Assembly (NCBI GenBank): GCA_964467705.1
Contig: CAYXUZ010000002.1
Span: 47,330 to 111,329, forward strand
Source of the DNA: CAADGU01 sp964467705
GTDB taxonomy: Bacteria > Chloroflexota > Anaerolineae > Promineifilales > Promineifilaceae
Direction of reading: 5' to 3'
DNA: 64,000 nt
Position numbers and translations under genes: made by a program. Below the pieces are notes generated by a model. The model was not told the origin of the DNA. It did not search any database and saw only the letters and a program-made list of their open reading frames with translations. Position 1 is the stretch's first letter, and every line of letters begins with the position of its first letter. Positions 50,441 through 59,362 of the stretch are shown here, in pieces.

Positions 50441-51581
50441 CCCATTGACGCTTGGCGTTGAGGAAGAGTACCAGATTATTGATCCACAAACACGCAATTT
50501 GCACTCGTATATTTCGGAATTTTTGTCACAGGATCAGGGACGGCCGTATAAACTCGACCTAAAACCGGAGTTGATGCAGTCACAGGTGGAGGTGGGCAGC
50601 CATGTGTGCCGCAACGTGAAAGAGGTGCGGCAGGAACTCATCCGGCTGCGCCGTGCCGTCATTCACATGGCCGACGAAAATGGTCTGAAAATTGCTGCCG
50701 CCTCCACCCACCCCTTTGCCCGTTGGGAAGAGCAGGCCATCACCGAAGGGGTGCGTTATCGGGAATTGATGGATGACATGCAAGGGGTGGCCCGCCAGCT
50801 TCTTATTTTTGGGATGCACGTACACGTAGGTTTTGGCAATGACCTGGAATCGAAGAATTTGATGATTGAGATGATGAACCAGGCACGATACTTCATCCCC
50901 CATTTGTTGGCGCTTTCGACCAGCTCGCCGTTTTGGCACGGCCGTGACTCCGGCCTGAAATCGTATCGCAGCGTCATCTTTGAGGCACTGCCCCGCACCG
51001 GCATCCCCCACAGCTTTGACTCCTGGGGCGAATACAAAAGTTACGAGCGCACCCTGGAAATGGTGGGTGCGTTTGGCAAACAAGATAAACGGGCCAAAAT
51101 CTGGTGGGACATACGGCCGCACCCCGTCTTTGACACCCTCGAATTCCGCATCACCGATATTTGCACCCGCATTGAAGAGGCCGTCTGCATTGCCGCCCTC
51201 TTCCAGGCCATCTGCGCCAAGCTGCTCAAACTGCGCCAACAAAATATGTCCTGGCGGCATTACCGGCATATGCACATCTCGGAAAACAAGTGGCGGGCGG
51301 TGCGCTATGGCATTCATGGCGAACTGATTGATTTTGGCCGGGAACAATCCGTACCCTTCCACTTTTTGATGGAAGAACTGCTGGAACTGTTGGATGATGT
51401 GGTGGATGATCTGGGCAGCCGCCAGGAAGTGGAATATGTGCGCACCATCCTTAAAAATGGCACCAGCGCCGACCGCCAGACCGCCTGTTACAAGAAACAT
51501 GGCGGCGACGAAAACAGCGAAGAAGCGCTGCGGGCGGTTGTTGATCAGTTAGTCGCGGAAACGCGCGAAGGGATTGATTAA
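50441..51581 (+). CDS. Carboxylate-amine ligase, glutamate-cysteine ligase type 2 family (YbdK-like)
   Basis: About 380 residues visible; the first few are in the N gap. The protein starts (P)LTLGVEEEYQIIDPQTR, the GCS2 opening, with QSQVEVGSHVCRN, FGMHVHVGFGND and WWDIRPHPVFDTLEFRI marking the ATP-grasp-like active site. The family makes gamma-glutamyl-type bonds; YbdK itself has weak glutamate-cysteine ligase activity. A TTG at 50445 could be read as a start but is surely internal. Confidence 0.9.
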
Positions 51582-51622
51582 AGCCGGTAATCGGTGAACG
51601 GTAATTCGGGTAGAGGTATGGT

Positions 51623-52078
51623 ATGGCACAACATCGTATTTCAGCTTCGGCGTTAATTCCGGCCTCAGCCGGGCAGGTTTACGCAATCATTGCCGATTAT
51701 CACAATGGGCATCCCGCTATTTTGCCCCGGCCACCTTTTGTTTTGTTAACAGTGGAGAAGGGTGGCGTTGGCGCGGGCACGGAGATCTCGTTCCAAATGC
51801 GGCTCATGGGGAAATTACAGACCTTCCGTGCCGTCATTACTGAGCCTGAGCCGGGCCGGGTGCTGGTGGAAAGCGATCTGGATACGGGCGCTGTCACCAC
51901 CTTTACGGTTGAACCCCGTGATGGGGGGCAGAGTGCATATGTGACGATTACCACCGAAACGAAGGTGCGTGATGGTGTTTTGGGAGGAGTGGAAGGCTGG
52001 TTTGCCACCCGCTTGCTGCGTCCTGTTTATGAGCAGGAGTTGGAGAAGCTCACGGCCGTTGCCACAAACAAGCCATAG
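51623..52078 (+). CDS. SRPBCC-fold protein
   Basis: 151 residues. START/Bet v1-like fold: the opening ISASALIPASAGQVYAIIADYH is typical of the polyketide cyclase/SRPBCC group, with alternating beta strands (TEISFQMRLM, RVLVESDLDT, TVTTFTVEP-like) and a long C-terminal helix (LLRPVYEQELEKL). It binds a hydrophobic ligand; no catalytic residue is recognisable. Confidence 0.82.
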   Translation: MAQHRISASALIPASAGQVYAIIADYHNGHPAILPRPPFVLLTVEKGGVGAGTEISFQMRLMGKLQTFRAVITEPEPGRVLVESDLDTGAVTTFTVEPRDGGQSAYVTITTETKVRDGVLGGVEGWFATRLLRPVYEQELEKLTAVATNKP

Positions 52079-52093
52079 CCTGTCCAATCTTAC

Positions 52094-53476
52094 TTACGGG
52101 TTACTGGCGGTTTCTCGCACCGGCTCTACCATAACTTCACGGGTGAAATGGCTGACACGGCCGTAGCCATCCAACGCCGCCATACTCACGGCATACGTTG
52201 TCCCCGCATCAAATCCCGTTAAAGCGATATTCCCCGCTTGTTGCGCCCGCACAAAACGAAACGTGGGGTAACGCTCCTGGGCAACTGGCCGAAAGGCGAT
52301 CACATACCCTGCCGCCGCCGGGTCAACCGGCCAATTCAGCCGATATTGTCCCGGCTCCTCCATCGCCCGAATGAGCGGCACCTCCGGCGTAGATGGGGAA
52401 CCGGCCAGGTTCGCCACCACCGCCACATTCATCTGTACCACCTGCTGTAAATAGCGATAATCAATCTGTGACCAGGTGTCGCGGCGGGAATTAAGTAAAT
52501 CGGGGTTTTCAATAGATTGTGTCAGGCGGATGGCGGGCATACCGGCATTTACAAACTCGCGGTGGTCGCCATAACGCCCTTCTCTGTCCAGCGCATCCAC
52601 CAGATGAATGGGAAAAGCGGGCACATAGAGTCCGGCGATATATTCGTAGTAGCGGGCCAGTTCCCCATGCGGCGACTGGCGCATCTCCAGCGCAAATAGC
52701 CGAATATTTTGGGGAATGCCCAACTCACCACCCACACCATCATAGTTGATGGCGGCAATCACATCAGTTCCGGCTAGAAAGGTCTCTTGCACAAACAGAC
52801 GCGCGCCCTGGGCGTCTTGTTCTTCGGCCGCAGTTGCCACGAAGATGATGGTCTGGTTCCATTCGCGGGAACTAAGCAGGCGGGCGGTTTCCAACAATAG
52901 GGCAATGCCACCGCCATTGTCGTTTGCGCCTGGGGCCAGACTGACGCCGTCGGTGGCTTCTTCGGGGCGGGTATCGTAATGAGCCATGATGACGATGGCG
53001 TCATTACTGCCGGAACTGCCGGGCAGGGTGGCGACCACATTCCAGCCTTCGGCAGCAAAACCGCCAAAGAAGACGGGAAATTTTTGAAACTGCACCTGGA
53101 GACGGCCGTTGCCCACCCGCTCGAATTCATTAAAAATCCACTGCCGCGCCGCGCCAATGCCAAAGGTCGGATTGTCGGTGACGCTAAACGTATTGCGCGT
53201 GCCAAAACTTTCCACGGCCTGCACATATCCCATGAGTTGTTGCTGGGAAACGGCCGTGACCAGGCTGGCAATATCCGGGTCTACGGCCGGCACCACATTG
53301 CTCACGGGATCAACAATCAAGTCACCCATCGCTGCCTGGTCAAGCGACCAGGGCTGCGCCGTCGCCACCGGCGGGGGCAAGGGCGCTTCTTCCAGCATTT
53401 CACCCAATGAACAGGCAGACAACAGGAACAAGAGCAGGCTACATTTGATGGCAAAATTCCAATGGCTTCTTTTCAT
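52094..53476 (-). CDS. M28-family zinc aminopeptidase lipoprotein with C-terminal Fn3-like domain
   Basis: 460 residues from ATG at 53476. The signal peptide has lipobox LLSAC (Cys22). Peptidase domain: VIMAHYDTRPEEATDG, APGANDNGGGIALLLE, VATAAEEQDAQGARLF and, further on, GRYGDHREFVNAGMPAIRL, giving the two-zinc ligand set. A C-terminal fibronectin-III-like domain begins about residue 375 (YRLNWPVDPAAAGYVIAF, ending HFTREVMVEP). It is extracytoplasmic, lipid-anchored, and degrades external peptides. A longer frame to 53554 lacks a signal-like start. Confidence 0.9.
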   Translation of the reverse strand: MKRSHWNFAIKCSLLLFLLSACSLGEMLEEAPLPPPVATAQPWSLDQAAMGDLIVDPVSNVVPAVDPDIASLVTAVSQQQLMGYVQAVESFGTRNTFSVTDNPTFGIGAARQWIFNEFERVGNGRLQVQFQKFPVFFGGFAAEGWNVVATLPGSSGSNDAIVIMAHYDTRPEEATDGVSLAPGANDNGGGIALLLETARLLSSREWNQTIIFVATAAEEQDAQGARLFVQETFLAGTDVIAAINYDGVGGELGIPQNIRLFALEMRQSPHGELARYYEYIAGLYVPAFPIHLVDALDREGRYGDHREFVNAGMPAIRLTQSIENPDLLNSRRDTWSQIDYRYLQQVVQMNVAVVANLAGSPSTPEVPLIRAMEEPGQYRLNWPVDPAAAGYVIAFRPVAQERYPTFRFVRAQQAGNIALTGFDAGTTYAVSMAALDGYGRVSHFTREVMVEPVRETASNP

Positions 53477-53625
53477 ACCGGCGCGAATTATACGCGGTTT
53501 TGATCGAGATTGGCTGTGATTTTGGTGAGGAAATTGATTGACTTTATAGAACATCTGTGCTACTATTCTGGTTAGACATACAAACCCTCTTCCCTCTTCT
53601 CAACACATACCCTCTTCCCCCTTAC

Positions 53626-53657
53626 AGCGCCGGCAAGATGCGACCCTTGCCGGCGCT
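53626..53657. terminator. Hairpin AGCGCCGGCAAG
   Basis: Perfect 12-bp stem (53626-53637 with 53646-53657), 8-nt loop, in the 300-base space between divergent genes. Function unclear; a repeat element or attenuator-like structure. Confidence 0.5.
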
Positions 53658-53718
53658 ACCCCTCTCTCTAGCCCACATCATATCAGGCGGCAGAAGGTAT
53701 CAGGGCGATAAAAATTAC

Positions 53719-53752
53719 AGACCTGACAGGTTTTAGAAAACCTGTCAGGTCT
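53719..53752. repeat. Perfect hairpin, CCTGACAGGT family
   Basis: A 16-bp perfect stem (53719-53734, 53737-53752) with only AG between, 24 bases before a gene start. Same words as 2149 and 20521. Confidence 0.85.
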
Positions 53753-53776
53753 AAAAAGGTTTCAGGAACATCTATC

Positions 53777-54577
53777 ATGCGAAAACAGGGCGTATTTTTT
53801 CGGGGTGATCCCGGTAATAAGGAGCCACAGACAAAGTTATCGGCAAACTTGAATGTCTCGCGCAAACTGATTGCAGGGATCATTTTGCTGGTGGCGCTGG
53901 TGGCGTTTGAAATGTTTAACTTTGATACCACGCGCTATGCCTTGGACAATTTGCTGGGCGACGTAAGTTTTGCCGGGCTGCGTTGGGCCACCATTCTGGC
54001 GGTGGCGTTTTGCGCGATTGATTTTGCCGGACTGGCCCGTTTGTTTACCCCCGAACGCGGACGGCAGGAGCCAACGGCCGTGTGGTATTTGATGGGCGCC
54101 TGGCTGATTGCGGCTACCATGAACGCCATGATGACCTGGTGGGCCGTTTCCGTCACGTTGCTATCCCATGACTTTGGCAATGAGGTGCTGAGCCGGGAGC
54201 AACTGTTGCGCTGGGTGCCGTTTTTTGTGGCGACACTGGTGTGGCTGACGCGCATCTTGTTCATCGGCGCTTTTTCTGTGGCCGGTGAGTATATTTTTGA
54301 TTTACATGATTTGCGCCGGGCGCAACCGGCAACAGGCGAGAAAGAGCAAGCAGTTCAACCAACGGCCGTGCGCCCCACCCGCTCTCCTTCCCGCATGCCA
54401 CCGACCGGGCCGCCAACGAGTAAAACCCCACCTGCCTCTACCCCACCACCACATACAGGGCCTCCTCGCCCGGCGCTGAGTACACGGCCGTCCCGAACAA
54501 CAGACGGCCGTGCCGCGCCCTCAGAACCTGCCCCTGGTTCACCAGGCAGTGCCCCAACCCGTCGTCTTCCCCGTTAA
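53777..54577 (+). CDS. Four-TM membrane protein with proline-rich cytoplasmic tail
   Basis: 266 residues. Hydrophobic segments at about 32-50, 68-86, 103-122 and 148-172. A tail of about 85 residues is rich in Pro, Thr, Ser and Arg (PTRSPSRMPPTGPPTS and similar). No family recognised. Several tail codons are ACGGCCGT octamers read as TAV, RPS or DGR, so part of the tail may have grown by repeat insertion. Confidence 0.65.
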   Translation: MRKQGVFFRGDPGNKEPQTKLSANLNVSRKLIAGIILLVALVAFEMFNFDTTRYALDNLLGDVSFAGLRWATILAVAFCAIDFAGLARLFTPERGRQEPTAVWYLMGAWLIAATMNAMMTWWAVSVTLLSHDFGNEVLSREQLLRWVPFFVATLVWLTRILFIGAFSVAGEYIFDLHDLRRAQPATGEKEQAVQPTAVRPTRSPSRMPPTGPPTSKTPPASTPPPHTGPPRPALSTRPSRTTDGRAAPSEPAPGSPGSAPTRRLPR

Positions 54578-54940
54578 TTTTTGTCATCATCTGGCGCTGA
54601 TTGCAGTGCCAGATGATTCACTCTTTCAGTTCAAGATTGTTGTCGCTTCACCCTGGGTGTGCTACCATCTTTTTCGATTGTTAATTGTTCATTTTTATAA
54701 TTTGATTTTAAACAAAAGGGATTGAGGCTGTTCTTGTGGTGAGGGTAATTCATACTTTTTTACTTATTGGGAGTCCCTGCAATTGATACACAATATAACC
54801 AGTTTCTACTCTCAAACACAAACCACCATCGTTTGACGGCCGTCATCATCAGATTCATATGACCATCCTGCGGTAAATATACAAAAAGTATATTTGCCCT
54901 TTTGTCATTACCCACACTAACCAAAGAAGGTTATGCTCTT
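54578..54940. other. AT-rich intergenic region with no gene
   Basis: No credible coding frame. It holds AT-rich promoter-like DNA (for example TTTTTATAATTTGATTTT around 54690) and the palindrome at 54875-54895. Confidence 0.6.
54875..54895. promoter_or_regulatory. Operator-like palindrome upstream of the PIN-TRAM gene
   Basis: AAATATAC-AAAAA-GTATATTT, a perfect 8-bp dyad 46 bases before the start. It could bind a dimeric repressor or form a weak hairpin. No regulator is identified. Confidence 0.35.
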
Positions 54941-56005
54941 ATGAGAGTTAGTATTGAATTTATCTTTCGCATCATCGGCGCTATTGCAGGGGCCTTGCTG
55001 GGTGCTTATTTGGGGCAGCAATTATCGTTCATTTTTAAGGGTACGGCCGAATCGTATGCTTTTTTGTTTGCTCTTATTGGCTTTCTCGCCGGTCTGATTT
55101 TGACTCCATACATCACCATTCGCCCGCTCCGCTACCTGACCAATCAGCTCATTACCATGCCGCCAGAGAGATTGGTGGCCATCATCATTGGCCTTTTTGT
55201 GGGCTTAATGGCAGCGGCACTGCTGGCGCTGCCTCTTTCCCTGCTAGGTTCACCATTCCGGCAGATACTACCACTCACCGCGGCTTTTGTGTTCTGTTAC
55301 CTGAGCGTCATTATTATGGTTTCCCGCCAGAATGAGTTGAAAGCATTTCTCAGCGGCTTGCGCCTCTCGCAACCGGGGAACGGCAATGGTGGTGATGGCA
55401 GCAGCAATACCCCGCCGGAACAGTTTATTTTGCTTGATACCAGTGTCATTATTGACGGCCGTATTGCCGACATCAGCAAAACCGGCTTCATCCGCGACAC
55501 CTTACTCATTCCCAACTTCATCCTGTCCGAATTACAGCACATTGCCGACAGCCCCGACCCACTGCGCCGGGGGCGCGGCCGTCTTGGATTGGATGTCCTC
55601 ACCAACCTGCAAAACGAAGCCCCCATCCCCACCAAAATCACCGATATGGATGTATCCGAAGTGCGCGAAGCCGATAGCAAACTGGTAGCGTTAGCCAAAC
55701 ACCTGCACTGCCCCATTATGACCAACGATTACAACCTGAACCGCGTGGCCGAACTGCAAGGTGTCCCCGTCCTGAACATCAACGATCTGGCTAATGCTGT
55801 CAAAGTAAATATGCTACCCGGTGAATCCTTGAATATCAAAATTATTCAGGAGGGACGCGAACCAGGACAGGGCATTGGCTTTTTGCAGGATGGCACCATG
55901 GTTGTGGTGGAAGACGGGGGTGTACTAATGAACAAAACGCTCAATGTCACCGTCACCAAAGTGCTACAAACATCGGCTGGCCGCATGATATTTGCCCGCA
56001 CCTGA
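54941..56005 (+). CDS. PIN-TRAM membrane protein (YacL-like)
   Basis: 354 residues from ATG at 54941. Four N-terminal membrane segments (about 5-25, 38-57, 82-105, 112-130). A PIN nuclease domain at about 165-285 has acidic residues in FILLDTSVIIDGRI, LSELQ, VREADSKLVALA and MTNDYNLN. A C-terminal TRAM domain at about 295-350 has QDGTMVVVEDGG. It matches the YacL family, a membrane-bound putative RNase found in Firmicutes, Actinobacteria and Chloroflexota. All four PIN acids are present, so an active nuclease is expected. cysS follows. Confidence 0.92.
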   Translation: MRVSIEFIFRIIGAIAGALLGAYLGQQLSFIFKGTAESYAFLFALIGFLAGLILTPYITIRPLRYLTNQLITMPPERLVAIIIGLFVGLMAAALLALPLSLLGSPFRQILPLTAAFVFCYLSVIIMVSRQNELKAFLSGLRLSQPGNGNGGDGSSNTPPEQFILLDTSVIIDGRIADISKTGFIRDTLLIPNFILSELQHIADSPDPLRRGRGRLGLDVLTNLQNEAPIPTKITDMDVSEVREADSKLVALAKHLHCPIMTNDYNLNRVAELQGVPVLNINDLANAVKVNMLPGESLNIKIIQEGREPGQGIGFLQDGTMVVVEDGGVLMNKTLNVTVTKVLQTSAGRMIFART

Positions 56006-56055
56006 GAGTGGTTCAATCTTGAAGATTGAACCATTCTTACCTATTTGGAGTTTTT

Positions 56056-57513
56056 ATGTCCCTCAAAATTCACAACGTCCTCACCCGCAAAAAAGAAGAG
56101 TTTGTGCCCCTGACAGAGGGCAAAATTAACCTGTACGTCTGTGGCCCTACTGTGTACGACTATTCACACATCGGTCACGCGAAAACATATATCAGCTTCG
56201 ATGTCATTGTCCGGTTTCTCCGCTACCTGGGACATGATGTCTTATATGTGCAAAACATCACCGATGTGGGCCATATGCTGGACACAGGCGAAGACCGCAT
56301 CCTCAAAAAAGCGCGGCAAATGTCTGCCCGGCCGATGCAGGTGGTGGAAACCTTCATGCGCGAATACTTTGCCGACATGGATGCGTTGGGTGTGCAGCGA
56401 CCCGATATCAGCCCACGCGCCAGCGGCCATATTCCCGAACAAATCGAGATGATTCAGGAACTTATTGCCAGAGGGCATGCCTATGAAGTAGATGGAAATG
56501 TTTATTTCAGCGTGGTTTCCTTTGCCGAGTATGGCAAATTGAGTGGGCGGCGCGTAGAAGATTTGGAGGAGGGGACACGTGAGGCCGTGCGTGAAGACAA
56601 ACGGCATCCACTCGATTTTGCGCTGTGGAAAAGAGCGGAACCGGAACACATTATGCGCTGGTCAAGTCCCTGGGGGGAAGGGTTCCCCGGCTGGCATATT
56701 GAGTGCTCGGCGATGGCAAACAAATATCTGGGAACTACCTTCGATATTCATGGCGGCGGCATTGACAATATCTTCCCACATAATGAGTGTGAGATTGCCC
56801 AAAGTGAAGCGGCGCATGGTGAGCCGTTTGCCCGTTATTGGATGCTCACCGGCTCGCTAACACTGGATGGGGTGAAGATGAGCAAAAGTCTGGGCAATAC
56901 GCTGACGGTAAAAGAAGCGTTGCAACGGTGGCGACCAGAGGCGATTCGCACGTTTATTCTTTCCAGCCATTACGGCAACCCGATTGATTTCTCCGATGAA
57001 GCCATCGAGGCGGCGGCAAAAGGGTGGCAACGCATTTGGGGTGCGGTGACATTGGTACGTGAACAGTTACGCCAGGCTGCCGACGGTGCGGTCTCTGGCG
57101 AGGTCTCTTCGGAAGCTGCTTTGTTGTTGGACAATGCGAAGGCAGCGTTTATAGAGAAGATGAGCGACGATTTTAATGCGCCAGCAGCGTTGGCGGTGCT
57201 GCAAGAGTTGACCCGGCAGGTGAATGTACTGTTGAATGAACAGGGGCCACAGACGAAGGGAACGCTCACGGCCGTAGACCAGCTTTATCGTGAATTGGGC
57301 GGTGACGTTTTGGGCATTATCCCTGATGAAGCCGGAAACAGCGCCGACGCTGAACGCGAGGATGGCCTGGTGCGGCTGCTCATCCAACTTCGTGCGGAAG
57401 CCCGGCAAAACAAAGATTGGGCCACGGCCGATGTGATCCGAAATCAACTCAAGGCTTTGGGCATTGTTCTGGAAGACCGGACTGATGGAACCATCTGGAA
57501 AGTTGGGTCGTAA
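56056..57513 (+). CDS. cysS: Cysteinyl-tRNA synthetase
   Basis: 485 residues from ATG at 56056 with TTGGAG upstream. Class I signatures: CGPTVYDYSHIGHAKTYISF (HIGH loop and first zinc Cys) and VKMSKSLGNTL (KMSKS). Further zinc ligands are in HIECSAMANKYLG and FPHNECEIAQ. The length is normal. It charges tRNA-Cys. It is on the same strand as the YacL-like gene, 50 bases apart. Confidence 0.97.
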   Translation: MSLKIHNVLTRKKEEFVPLTEGKINLYVCGPTVYDYSHIGHAKTYISFDVIVRFLRYLGHDVLYVQNITDVGHMLDTGEDRILKKARQMSARPMQVVETFMREYFADMDALGVQRPDISPRASGHIPEQIEMIQELIARGHAYEVDGNVYFSVVSFAEYGKLSGRRVEDLEEGTREAVREDKRHPLDFALWKRAEPEHIMRWSSPWGEGFPGWHIECSAMANKYLGTTFDIHGGGIDNIFPHNECEIAQSEAAHGEPFARYWMLTGSLTLDGVKMSKSLGNTLTVKEALQRWRPEAIRTFILSSHYGNPIDFSDEAIEAAAKGWQRIWGAVTLVREQLRQAADGAVSGEVSSEAALLLDNAKAAFIEKMSDDFNAPAALAVLQELTRQVNVLLNEQGPQTKGTLTAVDQLYRELGGDVLGIIPDEAGNSADAEREDGLVRLLIQLRAEARQNKDWATADVIRNQLKALGIVLEDRTDGTIWKVGS

Positions 57514-57595
57514 AGCGTAATCAGTTATCCATTACGCTGCCGTAACCCGGTTGGGAGCCGGGAATTACAGCGCGATCACTGACAGGCGACCAATT

Positions 57596-59305
57596 ATGAA
57601 CGAGATCACCATCCATGACCGCACCCAATTAAGCACCCTATGGCGGCTGCGCGGTAAGCTGACGTGGCGGCAATTTGGCCGGGAACGGGGGCGTATCGTG
57701 GGGGCAGCGCTTGTCATCTTCTTTTTTGGGCCAATGATCCTGGCAGCGGCGTTTGGCACGACCGTTGGCTACCTGCGCCTGCCCGACCAATGGCCCACCG
57801 CCTTACTGGGCGGGGTACTGACCCTCCTCTGGATCATCTGGCTCGTGTTTCCCGTTGTTTTCGCTTCCATCAATGAGGGGGCGGACATTACCCTGCTGAT
57901 GACCTATCCCATCCGGCGGCGTACCCTCATTGCCAGTGTGCTATTAGGAACACTGTTCGATTACCCCACCTATCTGATGCTGCCGTTGTTTGTGGCAATT
58001 TTTGTGGGTTTTGGGCTGACTTTCAGCCTCACGGCCGTCATCGTCCTCCTCGCCCTGGTGTTGAGTTATGGGCATCTGGTGATGATCGGGCAGTTGGTGG
58101 GCACGGCCGTGGGCGGCCTGCTGCAAAGCCGCCGCCTGCGCGATGTGGTCATTATCGTCGCTTCCACCATCGGCGGCTTGTGTTACTTTATTAACATCGG
58201 GATGCAGCGGCTCATAGGTGATTTTGTCAATGAGTTGAGTGAAGAGGAAGTGGCAACCATGCAACAATGGCAGCCACTGGACATCTTGCAATGGCTACCA
58301 CCCGGTGCAACGGCCAAAGCCATTGAACGCTCCGTAGCCGGCGACTGGTTGGCGGCGCTGGCCTGGCTGCTCTATTCGCTGGCCTGGCTGGTGCTGATCA
58401 CCTGGGCCTGGTACAAATTGCTGGTACGCCTGACTACCGGTGAGGGCTACCTGGCCTTCACCCGCCCGCGTGAAGAAGCACAGCAAAAAGCGCAAAAAAC
58501 CGAGCGGCGGGAACGCAACTGGCTGGGCTGGTTGCCGGATGATGTAGCCATGATCGTCGCCAATGAATTCAAATCTATCTGGCGTGTGCCGCAGCGACGG
58601 GTGGGGATTATTCAGGGTATCTTCATGCCCGTCTTTTTTATGGGTGCGTTTTTTTTCAGCGGGGATGCCAGCCGGGCCAATTTTAGCGGTGGGCTGCCCT
58701 CGGCCGTTGGTTTGGGGCTGCCTTTGTACGCACTGTTCCTGTTCTGGGCCAATACCCAGAATATGTTGGCCTGGGAAGGGCGTGGGCTGCCCACCTTGCT
58801 GCTAACCCCCACACCTCGCGAGCGCATTTTCTGGGGTAAAGGGTTGGCGATTTATGTGGTGACGCTGCTACCACTGCTCTTTTTTGGTGGCCTGACCATC
58901 TTTTTGCAGCGGGATTGGGTGAGCGTGGCCGGGGCAATTGCGGCGTTGATCATGGGGGTGACAACGGTGGCGGTCACGGCCGTTGGCTCTGTCCTGTTTC
59001 CTATTCCTATTGCCCTGGAATCCCGGCGCAATCGCGGCCTTTTTCAATCAGGCGGCGACACCAAAACCGGTTGCGCCTACATCACCCTAGTGCCCCTGGC
59101 CGTCCTCATTTTTAGCCTGCCGGTGGCCCTGCCACTAGGTCTTGCCTATGGTTTTGAACTACCCTGGCTGGCCTTTGTGGGGCTGGCCCTGGCGCTCGTT
59201 TATGCGGGGGTCGTTTTTTGGGGTGGCTGCCGCATGGCCGGGAATTTGCTGCTCGGTCGGGAGCCAGAACTGGTGGCCAAGATGAAGCTGCCAGATGAAG
59301 CGTGA
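57596..59305 (+). CDS. ABC-exporter-like multi-TM membrane protein
   Basis: 569 residues from ATG at 57596. About twelve hydrophobic segments in two halves, joined by a charged cytoplasmic region at about 295-325 (TRPREEAQQKAQKTERRERN). The amphipathic opening (LSTLWRLRGKLTWRQFGRER) and FASINEGADITLLMTYPIRR fit putative ABC-2-type/ABC exporter permeases. No ATPase gene is next to it, so its motor is encoded elsewhere or it is not an ABC component. It ends convergent to the S8 protease, with a hairpin between. Confidence 0.72.
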   Translation: MNEITIHDRTQLSTLWRLRGKLTWRQFGRERGRIVGAALVIFFFGPMILAAAFGTTVGYLRLPDQWPTALLGGVLTLLWIIWLVFPVVFASINEGADITLLMTYPIRRRTLIASVLLGTLFDYPTYLMLPLFVAIFVGFGLTFSLTAVIVLLALVLSYGHLVMIGQLVGTAVGGLLQSRRLRDVVIIVASTIGGLCYFINIGMQRLIGDFVNELSEEEVATMQQWQPLDILQWLPPGATAKAIERSVAGDWLAALAWLLYSLAWLVLITWAWYKLLVRLTTGEGYLAFTRPREEAQQKAQKTERRERNWLGWLPDDVAMIVANEFKSIWRVPQRRVGIIQGIFMPVFFMGAFFFSGDASRANFSGGLPSAVGLGLPLYALFLFWANTQNMLAWEGRGLPTLLLTPTPRERIFWGKGLAIYVVTLLPLLFFGGLTIFLQRDWVSVAGAIAALIMGVTTVAVTAVGSVLFPIPIALESRRNRGLFQSGGDTKTGCAYITLVPLAVLIFSLPVALPLGLAYGFELPWLAFVGLALALVYAGVVFWGGCRMAGNLLLGREPELVAKMKLPDEA

Positions 59306-59316
59306 CCATGAATAGT

Positions 59317-59353
59317 AATCCGTGAACCGTAATCCGACTACGGTTCACGGATT
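59317..59353. terminator. Bidirectional hairpin between convergent genes
   Basis: AATCCGTGAACCGTA (59317-59331) pairs perfectly with TACGGTTCACGGATT (59339-59353). Built from the same TCCGTGAACCG word as the tandem repeat at 48627. It sits 11 and 9 bases from the two stop codons. Confidence 0.7.
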
Positions 59354-59362
59354 ATGAGTGCC

